From RPQJ01 sp963706755 (GTDB lineage: Bacteria > Pseudomonadota > Gammaproteobacteria > Steroidobacterales > Steroidobacteraceae), in assembly GCA_963706755.1 (NCBI GenBank), contig CAVPNH010000007.1:124001-188000 (forward strand): a DNA stretch of 64,000 nucleotides, written 5' to 3'. Position 1 is the stretch's first letter. Every line of letters begins with the position of its first letter. Positions 16,104 through 24,668 of the stretch are shown piece by piece. Below the pieces are notes generated by a model. That model had not been told where the DNA came from. It worked only from the letters and a program-made list of their open reading frames with translations, and made no database searches. The position numbers and the translations under genes are program-made.

Positions 16104-17300
16104 CTACCTGTCAGCGGTCTGCAGCGATGAGCCAATGATGCTCATCGCGGTAAACGTATTCTGACCGAGCAGCAGGTCCATCGGCTGCGGCTGTGAACTG
16201 AGCATGACCGTCACGAGATCTCGAGCTTTGTCCATGTAGACGAGCTGGCCGTGAATGCCAATGGCCAGCATTACGGCAGGCTCGGAGCTGGCGACCCACA
16301 CCTGGTTTCGATAGTGCCATCCGGGCAGGAAGGCGCCGTAAGCGCCCTTCGCAAAGCAACTCCTGGAAGTGCTGTCGCCCGTGGCCGTATCCGCGATCCA
16401 GGCAGCCGGGACGACCTGCGTTCCATCGAGTACGCCGTCGTTGATCATCATCAGGCCAAAGTTCGCCAGGTCGCGGGCAGTGGCGTTCATGCCGGCGCCC
16501 ACGTACGGGAACCCAACGCTGTCCACCACGATGGCAGCGTCGTGCTGGGTGGCGAGCCTCGACCAGATCTCAGTCTCGAGCAGCGTCGCAAGACGTGCGC
16601 CCATGGCACGCTCGAGGACCATGCCGAGGACGTTGGTTGCGACGGTGCGGTACTGAAACCTCGAGCCGTTCTCCATGTCCCGGGCCGACAGTGAGCGCGC
16701 GTACTCCAGCAACGATCGCGGGGTGTCATCGGTGACCAGGTCCGGGCGCCAGCCGACGACCGCCGATTCTTTCCAGAAGTCCGTCAGCGGGTCGGCGTAG
16801 TCCTCTACATATCGCGCTGCGGCGGTCATGTCCAGAAGGTGCCGGACCGTCGTGCCTTGCCACGCCGCGTTGTCCAGTTCGGGCAGGTAGCGCGTGATCA
16901 ATGACGAAGGATCAAGCTGGCCGCGCTCGACGGCAATGCCGGCCAGCATGCCAACAAACGACTTGGTGACCGAGTTGAGCAGGTGGTGCGAACTGGCGGT
17001 CATCCCGTTGAAGTAGTGCTCCGCGATGACGCAGCCACCGTGCACGACCAGGAACGCGTCGCAACAGGCCGCGCCCAGGAAGTCGCGTATCGACGTCGTC
17101 TGACCGTCGGCGGATGGAAAGCTCAGCTGCAACACATCCCGCGGTTGCGTCGGCAGACCGAGTGCGGCCGATGGACCTCGGGCCAGGCGGCAGGTCGGGA
17201 AAAGTTCCTGGACGTGCTGGAAGCTCCAGCGATTGTGCGGAGCGACCCCCCAGTTGTCCGTCGACACCCGTGGGAATGGCTTCATGCTGTGAGTCTCCAT
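16104..17300 (-). CDS. Beta-lactamase-fold serine hydrolase (6-aminohexanoate-dimer hydrolase/NylB-like)
   Basis: About 398 residues from the ATG at 17300; an ATG at 17285 with GGAG upstream is also possible, and the long frame further upstream looks non-coding. No clear signal peptide, so probably cytoplasmic. The catalytic S-x-x-K is in LLNSVTKSFVGML, the NylB-like class-C signature, followed by AVERGQLDPSS. The YxN equivalent is probably FQYRTVATN and the third motif IHGQLVYMDK. The product ends near SLQTADR. Substrate unknown: esterase or amidase. It stands on its own with a 140-base gap upstream. Confidence 0.8.
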   Translation of the reverse strand: METHSMKPFPRVSTDNWGVAPHNRWSFQHVQELFPTCRLARGPSAALGLPTQPRDVLQLSFPSADGQTTSIRDFLGAACCDAFLVVHGGCVIAEHYFNGMTASSHHLLNSVTKSFVGMLAGIAVERGQLDPSSLITRYLPELDNAAWQGTTVRHLLDMTAAARYVEDYADPLTDFWKESAVVGWRPDLVTDDTPRSLLEYARSLSARDMENGSRFQYRTVATNVLGMVLERAMGARLATLLETEIWSRLATQHDAAIVVDSVGFPYVGAGMNATARDLANFGLMMINDGVLDGTQVVPAAWIADTATGDSTSRSCFAKGAYGAFLPGWHYRNQVWVASSEPAVMLAIGIHGQLVYMDKARDLVTVMLSSQPQPMDLLLGQNTFTAMSIIGSSLQTADR

Positions 17301-17441
17301 CGGCCTTTTGGGGGTTGGGGCGCGGACGCCACCTTGATTCAGTCCAAGAAGAAGCGCGCTAGCGATTTCTGCGAATGGTGCGGAATCAACCACGAGTGTC
17401 AACAAGGAACATCGGCGTGTTGAGGGTGGCCACCCCAAGGT

Positions 17442-18443
17442 TCATATCGAGATCATCGGCCCGTAGTCTTCTTCGCCGGGCTCGAAGCAGCGCAGGCCCT
17501 CGCTCTCGACGATGTGTCGTGCCTGCCGCAGTTGGCTCTCCGGCAGCATGGCGGCGCTGAAGGTTCCCCGTTGTCGCAGCCAGTCGAATTTCTCGACGCC
17601 CAGGTTGTGGTACGGCAGCAGCGTGATCGAGTCCAGGCCCGCCTCGCGCACGAAGCGCGCCACCGCGCGTATGTTCTCCTCGTCGTCGGTGATGCCCGGC
17701 ACCAGCGGCAGTCGCGGCCAGAGGCGTGGCCCACGGCCTGCGTGCATCAGGGCCGCGAGCAGCCGGAAGTTGTCGTGGATGTGCTCGCTGTCCGCTCCGC
17801 AGTGCTCGCGGTGACGCGCGCGATTCATGAGCTTGAGGTCGAACAGCACGAGGTCGAGCCCACCGACAGCCTGCCACAGTATCTGCGACGAAAACGCGTG
17901 CCACGCGTCGCCGTCCGCCAGGAGTTCGTCAACGGGGCGCAGGCTCTTGAAGCGGAACAGGCCGCAGGTTTCCATCGCGACGTGGATACCGCCGGCCTGC
18001 AGCGGTCCCAGCAACGAGACGACGTATTCCGGGAACAGCGACGCCTCGCCGCCCGAGAATGTCACGCCACCGCCGGACTGGCGATACAGCGCGAATTCCT
18101 TCGCAAGCTCGGCGTGGACATCGTCTGCCGTGCGCGGCTCGCCGAAGCGGGTCAGCGCACCGGACGGGCAGCCTGCCACGCATCGGAAGCAGCGGTTGCA
18201 GGTCTCCAGTGACCACCTGCCCGGCGCCTTCATCGAGCCGGTCGGGCAGGTCTTAACGCAGGCGCCGCACTCGATGCACCGCCGGCGCTTGTGGCCGAGC
18301 TCCGCATCCAGCAACCAGGACTCCGGGTTCTGGCACCAGCTGCAGCGCAGCGGGCAGCCCTTGAGGAACACGACGCTGCGGATGCCGGGACCGTCGTGCA
18401 CACAGAAGTGCTGGATCGAGAAAACCTGCGGAGTCGTCGACAT
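17442..18443 (-). CDS. Glycyl radical enzyme activating enzyme (PflA-like radical SAM)
   Basis: Radical SAM enzyme that installs the glycyl radical on the partner encoded 15 bases upstream. The SAM cluster motif is KGCPLRCSWCQNPE (C-x3-C-x2-C). Between the radical SAM start and GGGVTFSGGE there are two additional ferredoxin-like clusters, CIECGACVKTCP and CNRCFRCVAGCP, which is typical of activases of glycerol/choline/benzylsuccinate-type enzymes and not of plain PflA. GITDDEENIRAV and LLPYHNLGVEKF are also family segments. 333 residues. The GRE and this gene form one operon. Confidence 0.93.
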   Translation of the reverse strand: MSTTPQVFSIQHFCVHDGPGIRSVVFLKGCPLRCSWCQNPESWLLDAELGHKRRRCIECGACVKTCPTGSMKAPGRWSLETCNRCFRCVAGCPSGALTRFGEPRTADDVHAELAKEFALYRQSGGGVTFSGGEASLFPEYVVSLLGPLQAGGIHVAMETCGLFRFKSLRPVDELLADGDAWHAFSSQILWQAVGGLDLVLFDLKLMNRARHREHCGADSEHIHDNFRLLAALMHAGRGPRLWPRLPLVPGITDDEENIRAVARFVREAGLDSITLLPYHNLGVEKFDWLRQRGTFSAAMLPESQLRQARHIVESEGLRCFEPGEEDYGPMISI

Positions 18444-18458
18444 GGCGGCGCGCTTGAC

Positions 18459-20861
18459 CTAGGCGTGCATGGTGCGCGCGATGATCTCGTCCTGGACTTC
18501 CGGCTGCAGGTCCGCGAAATAGGCGCAGTAGCCGGAAACGCGCACCAGCAGGTTCGGGAATGCCTGCGGGTTTTCGCGCGCCTTCTTCAGGGTCGCCGCA
18601 TCGAGCACGGCGATCTGCACCTGCATGCCTTCCTGGTCGACAAAGTAGGTGCGCAACAGCGCGGCGAGCTTCGCAGCGCCGGACTTGCCACCGATGGTGT
18701 TCCGGTCGAACGTTGCGTTCAGCACGTGGCTGTTGCACCAGCGTGAGCGATCGAGCGAAGCGACCGATCGCAACAGTGCAGTGGGGCCGGTGCGGTCGGC
18801 CCCGTCGACCGGCGAGGCGCCGTTCGACAGGCGCGCGCCGGCCTTGCGCCCGTTTGGCAGCGCGCCGGTGTAGCGTCCGAAGGCGGATCCGCAGGTCATG
18901 GAGTAGAAACCGGCGATCCATTGGCCACCGCGCGTATTGCGATGGGCGCTCACCGCATCGACCCAGGCGTCGGCCGCCACCTGTGTCCAGCAATCGACAT
19001 CCAGATCGCCATTGCCGTATTGCTTGAACCTGTGCCGCAGCTCGGTCTGCAGCGCCTCGTGACCGGCAAAGTCGGCACGCAGGATCTCGACGAAGGCCGC
19101 GAGCGACAGGCGGCGCTCCTCGAACACCAGCCGGTTGAGCGCGTACAGCGAGTCGCCGACGTCGGCCAGGCCGACGGCCTGCACGCTGGTGAAGTCATAT
19201 TCGGCACCGCCCCAGGTGACGTCGCGGCCCCTGGCGAGACAGCCATCAGTGATGAGCGAGTTGACCGGCGTGGTGCGGTGCGCGCGACCCGCCTCCTCCA
19301 GCCAGCCCATGACGCGCGCCATGTCGTCGACACTGTCGCGCACCTGAGCGCGAAAGGCCGCGACGACGTCGGCCATCGACGTCAGTGCCTGCGCCGGCGG
19401 CGTGCTCGCGCCGTAGCGCCTGCCGGCAAAGGTGCGCCCCTCGTTGAGCGCGAGTTCCAGGCACAGGGGCAGGTTGGACAGCGCGGCGTCGGCCGAGTTG
19501 TAGGTGCGGCCCTGGCTCGCGAGCTCGGTGCAGCCGATGATCGCGTAGTCGCGCGCATGGGCCTCGCTGTAACCGGCATTGCGCATGGCGCGAATGATCG
19601 ACTGGTCGCCGAAGAAGGCCGGGCGCGCGCCGGTGCACTGCAGCGTGGCGACGCACTTGTCGAGGAACCAGGCGGGCGTGTGCTCGTGGACGCGCACGTG
19701 CAGGGCCGGTTCGCGCGTGCCAATCAGCGAGTAGGCGTCTAGGAAGATGCCGGAGACCTCATTCGTAACATCCGCGCCATCTTCGTCTACGCCGCCGAGC
19801 GTGATGCCCTGCGCCACGTCGTGGCCGCTGAAATAGTGGTCCATCCGCGTCGAATAGGCCGGCGCGGTCTCGCAGCACTTGAGCTGGAAGCTGGCGGTGA
19901 TTTCAACGGCCTGATCCCGCGTCAAAGTGCCGGCGGCGAGGTCGCGCTCGTACAGGGAGAGCAGGGCCTGGTCGAGTCGCCCGAAGGAGAGTCCCTGCTC
20001 ATAGTCCTCCAGGCACATCGCCATGTGCACGATCCAGGCGGCCTGCAGGCCCTCGAGGAAACTGCGCGCCGGGTAGTAAGGCACGTGGCGCAGGCCCGAG
20101 GCCGCTGCCGCCAGCTCGTCGCGGCGCGTGGCCGAAAGGCCGGGCGCGCGGGCGCAGCGATCGGCCTCGTCGGCGAGGTTGGCGGCCATGGCGCGAATGC
20201 CGGCCGAGATGATGCGTATGGACTCGTAGAAAGCGCGCTGGTCGGCATCCAGGGGAGTGCCCTCGGGTGTGGCGTTGCGCGCGAGGCAGTCGGCGGCCTT
20301 CTCGTCGGCCGTGACGAGTCCCTCGCGGATCACTCGTGCGTAATTGCCCACCTGGTGCGCAACGCCGGCCTGCTCGGTGACGATGTAGCGCTCGGCACGC
20401 AGCAGGTCCCGGACACGACCAATGCGCGAAGGCGACACGAGCGCGTGATAGAGCACGCTGTCGCGCAGGGTCGCGGACGCGATGCGCAGCAGTCTTGCCT
20501 TCTCCCCGAGCGACAGGCGAATCGGCACGACGCGCTGGTCGAGACGGGCGATGTCCTCGAGGAGGTGCATCGAGGCGCCTTCCGGGTAGTAATTCGCGGC
20601 AACGCGCTTCGAGGTCATGTTGCCGAGAACGAGTTCGTCCTCATAGACGCGGGGCTTGCGGTTCGCCATCACATGGGCGATGGCGCTCGCCCGGCGCACG
20701 CAGACGTGGGCGTCGCGCAGGCGCTTGCCGGCTGATGAGCGGCGGAAGTCGAGCAGCAACTCGGGGCGCTCTAGACAGAGCGAGTAGCCAGCGTCGTGCA
20801 CCGCGTCGCGGATGCGATCGATGCGGGCCCAGGGTGCGACGAGCTCGACGGCGGCGTTCAT
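18459..20861 (-). CDS. Glycyl radical enzyme of unassigned subclass (pyruvate formate-lyase family)
   Basis: 800-residue member of the PFL/glycyl radical superfamily. The radical-bearing loop is LLVRVSGYCAYF with Gly777; the thiyl-radical Cys444 is in YAIIGCTELASQG. The Cys-x-Glu arrangement (C444, E446) matches the eliminase/dehydratase/C-N-lyase branch (choline lyase, glycerol dehydratase), where the motif is normally GCVEP; here it is GCTEL, so the substrate class is uncertain. Known anaerobic chemistry: radical cleavage of C-O, C-N or C-C bonds. The catalytic residues and length are intact. No microcompartment shell genes are near, unlike many choline or propanediol systems. The activase gene follows; the divergent acyl-CoA dehydrogenase operon begins 184 bases upstream. 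Confidence 0.92.
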   Translation of the reverse strand: MNAAVELVAPWARIDRIRDAVHDAGYSLCLERPELLLDFRRSSAGKRLRDAHVCVRRASAIAHVMANRKPRVYEDELVLGNMTSKRVAANYYPEGASMHLLEDIARLDQRVVPIRLSLGEKARLLRIASATLRDSVLYHALVSPSRIGRVRDLLRAERYIVTEQAGVAHQVGNYARVIREGLVTADEKAADCLARNATPEGTPLDADQRAFYESIRIISAGIRAMAANLADEADRCARAPGLSATRRDELAAAASGLRHVPYYPARSFLEGLQAAWIVHMAMCLEDYEQGLSFGRLDQALLSLYERDLAAGTLTRDQAVEITASFQLKCCETAPAYSTRMDHYFSGHDVAQGITLGGVDEDGADVTNEVSGIFLDAYSLIGTREPALHVRVHEHTPAWFLDKCVATLQCTGARPAFFGDQSIIRAMRNAGYSEAHARDYAIIGCTELASQGRTYNSADAALSNLPLCLELALNEGRTFAGRRYGASTPPAQALTSMADVVAAFRAQVRDSVDDMARVMGWLEEAGRAHRTTPVNSLITDGCLARGRDVTWGGAEYDFTSVQAVGLADVGDSLYALNRLVFEERRLSLAAFVEILRADFAGHEALQTELRHRFKQYGNGDLDVDCWTQVAADAWVDAVSAHRNTRGGQWIAGFYSMTCGSAFGRYTGALPNGRKAGARLSNGASPVDGADRTGPTALLRSVASLDRSRWCNSHVLNATFDRNTIGGKSGAAKLAALLRTYFVDQEGMQVQIAVLDAATLKKARENPQAFPNLLVRVSGYCAYFADLQPEVQDEIIARTMHA

Positions 20862-20957
20862 GGCGGTCCCCGGTCATGGCGGGCGGCTGGCGGCGTGATT
20901 CTACGCTTCCGCGGCGGAGGGTCTTGGGATAGGCGGCCTGGCAGAGTCCGCAGACGG

Positions 20958-21024
20958 AGACGCGAACCGTTCGCATTGCCTCGCGCCTGTTTCACCCGAG
21001 TAAAGTTCGGGCGCAGAATCGGCC
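20958..21024 (+). promoter_or_regulatory. Repeated upstream element, copy 1 (palindrome plus putative promoter)
   Basis: Block shared with 25281-25347: AGACGCGAACCGTTCG, 34 less conserved bases, then CGGGCGCAGAATC, with identical spacing (50 bases from start to start). It contains the perfect palindrome GCGAAC-C-GTTCGC at 20962-20974. A weak -35/-10 pair can be drawn (TTTCAC, 18 bases, CAGAAT at 21014-21019), which would put the palindrome near -58, an activator position. It lies in the divergent region between the glycyl radical gene and the acyl-CoA dehydrogenase gene. Confidence 0.6.
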
Positions 21025-21045
21025 AAACAAAAAAAGGAGAGCGTG

Positions 21046-22272
21046 ATGGATTACATGCAGCTACCGCTCAGCGGGCTCGAATGTCCCCTCAGCGAAATGG
21101 AGCAGACGATCCAGGACAACGTTCATCACTTTGCTGTGACTGTCATGCGTCCGGTCGCGGCATCACTCGATCGCATGACGCCGGAGGAAGTCATCGCCCC
21201 CGGCTCGATTTTGTGGGACGTACTGAAGAAATCCGAAGCACTGGGACTGACCGTGACCGCGATGGCCGAACTGCCGCCGCTGGAACGCGTCAGGCTTTCC
21301 GCCATTGCCTCTGAGGAGCTGGCCTGGGGAGACCTCGGCCTGGCCGGAGCCATCCTGATAAACCACTTCCCGGTGATGTACTCGTTGCTGGCCGGAAACA
21401 TGCAGATGGCTCACTTCTGCGAAGGCAAGCTCGGCTGCTGGGGAGTCACTGAACCTGCACACGGCAGCGACCTGGTCGATGGCCGGGAGTCGATCGCCGC
21501 GCCGGATGGCGCGTACGGCCGGCCGGACTGCGTGGCCCGGATCTCGGGCGACAAGATCATCGTGCGCGGCCAGAAGTCGGCGTGGGTCTCGGGTGCCATG
21601 ACGGCCCAGGTGTGCGCGCTGTACTGCCATGTCGAGGAAGGTGGCAAGACTCGGCCCGGCGTTGCACTGATCGTGCCGCTCGACTTGCCAGGCGTCAGCC
21701 GTGGCAAGCCGCTCGACAAGATCGGCTATCGCGCCATGAACCAGGGCGAGCTGTATTTTGACAACGTGGAAGTGCCGATCGCCAACCTTCTCGCCGGACC
21801 GGACACATTCGATGATTTCCTCTATCGCACCCTGTGCGAGGCCAATCCACATGTCGGAGTCGGCGCGCTCGGGGTTGCCCGCGCGGCCTTCGAGCATGCG
21901 CTTGCGTATGCGCACCAGCGCAAGCAAGGCGGCGTCGCCATCATCCGGCACACCCATGTGCGCCTGCGCCTGTTCGAGATGTTCCGCAAGATCGAAGCGT
22001 CCCGTGCACTGATCCGCCGCGTCATGGCTTTCAATGCCACGGCACCCCGTCCCTCGCTGCTGGCTTCCGCCTCCGCCAAGGTGACGGCCACGCAGACCGC
22101 CTTCGAGGTCGCCTCAGAGGCCGTGCAGATCTTTGGCGGCAACGGGGTCAGCCGCGAGTACCCGGTTGAGAAGCTGTTCCGGGACGCGCGGTCCAGCATG
22201 ATTGCCGACGGACTGAACGAAATCCTGGGGATGCTGGGCGGCACCGACCTGATCAATCCGGAACTGCTGTAG
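21046..22272 (+). CDS. Acyl-CoA dehydrogenase-family flavoprotein with atypical active-site motif
   Basis: FAD-dependent dehydrogenase, 408 residues, start at 21046 chosen because AAGGAGA stands 6 bases upstream (a GTG at 21043 is too close). Motifs seen: WGVTEPAHGSDL (FAD/substrate), GQKSAWVSGAM, QGELYFDNVEVP, and C-terminal VQIFGGNGVSREYPVEKLFRDAR. In most members the catalytic base Glu lies in YEGT-type sequence after the RDAR motif; here the corresponding stretch is MIADGLNEIL, so the base may be Asp or elsewhere, and dehydrogenation of an acyl-CoA cannot be assumed. First gene of the operon with the isomerase and SDR genes. Confidence 0.87.
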   Translation: MDYMQLPLSGLECPLSEMEQTIQDNVHHFAVTVMRPVAASLDRMTPEEVIAPGSILWDVLKKSEALGLTVTAMAELPPLERVRLSAIASEELAWGDLGLAGAILINHFPVMYSLLAGNMQMAHFCEGKLGCWGVTEPAHGSDLVDGRESIAAPDGAYGRPDCVARISGDKIIVRGQKSAWVSGAMTAQVCALYCHVEEGGKTRPGVALIVPLDLPGVSRGKPLDKIGYRAMNQGELYFDNVEVPIANLLAGPDTFDDFLYRTLCEANPHVGVGALGVARAAFEHALAYAHQRKQGGVAIIRHTHVRLRLFEMFRKIEASRALIRRVMAFNATAPRPSLLASASAKVTATQTAFEVASEAVQIFGGNGVSREYPVEKLFRDARSSMIADGLNEILGMLGGTDLINPELL

Positions 22273-22333
22273 AGAGTCCTCGCGACCGCAGCCCGGGAAG
22301 GCGCGGCCAGCGACGGTGAAGGAGACATCAGTC

Positions 22334-22819
22334 GTGTCAACGCAATCGAACAGCGAACCCGTTCAACCGTCATCCGCCGACCGCATCGCGAGAGGGTTGA
22401 TGGCGATGGGCGCGACCCTGTTCTTCCTGGGGCTCATTTCGGGCTTGCTGGTGCCGGCGATGATGAACCCAAGAATGGGCCTCGCGGGCCATCTTGAAGG
22501 AGTCATGAACGGCATATTCCTGATCGCGGTCGGCGCAGCCTGGTCGCGAGTGCGCCTGCCGAGCGGGCTCATGCCCTGGGCCGCCGGCCTGCTCGGCCTC
22601 GGCGCGTATGGCAATTGGTTCTTTGTCAGCCTGGCGGCAGTCTTCGGCGCCAGCAAGACGATGCCGATGGCGGGGGCGGGCTACGCGGCCCTGCCCTGGC
22701 AGGAAACCCTCGTCACGACCGGGCTCACCATCTTCGCGCTCGCCATGCTCGCTGGCAGCGCTCTCCTGGTGTGGGGTTTCTTTCGCCGCGAAGACTCCGG
22801 CGAGACAGGTGCCGTCTGA
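22334..22819 (+). CDS. Hydroxylaminobenzene mutase/styrene-oxide-isomerase-like membrane protein
   Basis: About 161-residue membrane protein with four hydrophobic segments: about 20-40 (GATLFFLGLISGLLVPAMM), 57-75, 84-103 and 128-150. The segment LAGHLEGVMNGIFLIAVGA strongly resembles the HabA/HabB hydroxylaminobenzene mutases. It keeps the His and Asn six apart (H-LEGVM-N) that in styrene oxide isomerase belong to the heme-b site (His58 ligand, Asn64). Predicted role: heme-dependent intramolecular rearrangement, such as epoxide isomerisation or an aryl-hydroxylamine to aminophenol shift. The GTG at 22334 is preferred over a GTG at 22316, which overlaps the GGAG site. It lies 61 bases after the acyl-CoA dehydrogenase gene. 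Known: the family resemblance. Inferred: heme and substrate. Confidence 0.7.
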   Translation: MSTQSNSEPVQPSSADRIARGLMAMGATLFFLGLISGLLVPAMMNPRMGLAGHLEGVMNGIFLIAVGAAWSRVRLPSGLMPWAAGLLGLGAYGNWFFVSLAAVFGASKTMPMAGAGYAALPWQETLVTTGLTIFALAMLAGSALLVWGFFRREDSGETGAV

Positions 22820-22932
22820 CAATCGCCTGCAGGCTCTGCTCGTAGGCAGGGAGGGTCGTGGGAACGTAGCGGCCGTGCCGAGAACTTGCTCGAACCCCTG
22901 CGCGGCGCAACCAAGGCAAACAGGAGAAAGAC

Positions 22933-23769
22933 ATGGTGCGCGCATGGAGTGAAGCTGGGGTACTCGTCACCGGCGCAGCCTCGGGCATTGGCCTCGCATT
23001 GTCGAAGGCCATGGCGCAGCGGGGCGCGACGGTGTGGATGACGGATATAGACGGGCCGGGGGCTGAGAGGGCTGCAAGAGCTATAGGGGCTAAGACGTAC
23101 GCCGCGCCGATGGATGTACGCGACGCCGACGCGGTGCGTCGGATGGTCGAGCGTGTCGTCAGCGAGCACGGCCGCATCGACTATGTTTTCAACAACGCGG
23201 GAATCGGCGTCGGCGGTGAAGCCCACGAACTGACCCCGGCACACTACGACCGCATCATCGATATCAACATCCGGGGCGTAGTCCACGGCGTCACTGCCGC
23301 GTATCCGATCATGGTGAAGCAGCGAAGCGGCCACATCGTGAACACTGCCTCGACGGCTGGCCTGCTCCCAGCGCCACTGCTCGTCCCCTACGTGATGACG
23401 AAGCACGCGGTGGTGGGGTTGAGCCTGGCGCTGCGGGCCGAGGCGGTTCGCCATGGCGTGCGCGTGAGCGCGCTCTGCCCCTCTGCGATCGAGACTCCGC
23501 TCCTCGACGCCGAAATGCCGAGCGACCTGCCGAAGCCATCGTGGCGCCCCAACGTACGCCGGTATCTGACGTCGTTGGGCGGCGAGCCGTACCCCGTGGA
23601 CAAACTCGCCGAGGACGCCATCCACGGAGTAGAGCGTGATCGTGCACTCATCATCGCTCCCAGGAGCGCCCGAATCGCAGCCCTGCTGTATCGACTGGCC
23701 CCGAGCCTGATCGTGAGGCAGATCGACAAGGCGCTGGCCACGGAACTTGCGGAACGGCCGAAGACATAG
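22933..23769 (+). CDS. Short-chain dehydrogenase/reductase (SDR)
   Basis: NAD(P)-dependent oxidoreductase, 278 residues. Cofactor site VLVTGAASGIGLAL, FNNAGIGVGG, and catalytic Ser in NTASTAG with Tyr-x3-Lys in PYVMTKHAVVG. C-terminal extension (RSARIAALLYRLAPSLIVRQIDKAL) is amphipathic and might associate with membrane. A GGAGAAAGAC site precedes the ATG. Third gene of the catabolic operon; it could oxidise or reduce an alcohol/ketone produced by the isomerase. Confidence 0.9.
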   Translation: MVRAWSEAGVLVTGAASGIGLALSKAMAQRGATVWMTDIDGPGAERAARAIGAKTYAAPMDVRDADAVRRMVERVVSEHGRIDYVFNNAGIGVGGEAHELTPAHYDRIIDINIRGVVHGVTAAYPIMVKQRSGHIVNTASTAGLLPAPLLVPYVMTKHAVVGLSLALRAEAVRHGVRVSALCPSAIETPLLDAEMPSDLPKPSWRPNVRRYLTSLGGEPYPVDKLAEDAIHGVERDRALIIAPRSARIAALLYRLAPSLIVRQIDKALATELAERPKT

Positions 23770-23791
23770 CAATAGACACTGGAGGCCAGTG

Positions 23792-24625
23792 ATGAACAGC
23801 AGTCAATATGTCCGTCCCCTCTCCGCCGAATCCGCGGGCACTGCGCCGGGGCGCGGTCGCCTTCAGGGCCGCCGCATCCTCGTGGTGGGTGGCGGGCAGC
23901 AGGTGTTCGACGCCGCGACGGACCCGGTCGGAAACGGCCGCGCCATTTCCTTGCTGTGCGCCCGCGAGGGGGCAAAGGTGGCAGTGGCCGACCGCAGTCG
24001 CCCGAGTGCGGCTGAAACGCTGGCGATGGTCGAACGTGAGGGTGGCAGAGGCTGCGTGATCCAGGCCGATATCGGCATTGAGGCCGACGTCGCCCGAATG
24101 ATCGACGAGGCGCGAACGGCGCTCGGCGGCCTCGATGGGATGGTGCTCAACGTCGGAATCGGCGCCGGCACCCTGGGCCTGGAGAACACCGGCGTTGCGG
24201 ACTGGGATCAGGTGCTCGCGGTCAACCTTCGTGGCCCGATGCTGTGCTGTCGCGACGGCCTGCGACACCTCGACAACGGCGCCTCGGTCGTGTTCATCTC
24301 CTCGGCCGCTGCGCTGAAGGCGGGCACGCGTTCGGCGTCATACGATGCGTCCAAGGCGGCACTCGCCGCCCTGATGCGAAACGTGGCGCTGGAAGGGGCG
24401 CCGCGCGGCATCCGGTCGAACATCGTCGCGCCAGGGCTGGTCGATACGCCACTTGGGCGAGCTGCAACAGCAGGGCGCCCGGCTCGGGCCGCGACTCTGC
24501 TCCCGTTCGGTCGCCAGGCCACGGGATGGGAGGTCGCCTACGCGGCGCTCTTCTTCCTGTCCGATGAAAGCGTGTACGTTAACGCTCAGACTCTGGTGGT
24601 CGACTCCGGCATGACGGGTATCTGA
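23792..24625 (+). CDS. SDR family oxidoreductase with divergent cofactor motif
   Basis: About 277 residues. The start at 23792 follows GGAGG by 6 bases. Catalytic SYDASKAALAALM gives Tyr-x3-Lys and ISSAAALK the Ser; NIVAPGLVDTPLG and VNAQTLVVDSG end the fold. Two features are odd: the dinucleotide loop is VVGGGQQVFDAATDPVGNGR, longer than the usual TGxxxGIG, and NNAG is replaced by NVGIG. The enzyme may still bind NAD(P). Starts 22 bases after the previous SDR and belongs to the same operon. Confidence 0.85.
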   Translation: MNSSQYVRPLSAESAGTAPGRGRLQGRRILVVGGGQQVFDAATDPVGNGRAISLLCAREGAKVAVADRSRPSAAETLAMVEREGGRGCVIQADIGIEADVARMIDEARTALGGLDGMVLNVGIGAGTLGLENTGVADWDQVLAVNLRGPMLCCRDGLRHLDNGASVVFISSAAALKAGTRSASYDASKAALAALMRNVALEGAPRGIRSNIVAPGLVDTPLGRAATAGRPARAATLLPFGRQATGWEVAYAALFFLSDESVYVNAQTLVVDSGMTGI

Positions 24626-24668
24626 CCGCGCCTGAACGGCGACAGGGACGCACCCAGGGAGGCCTGCA

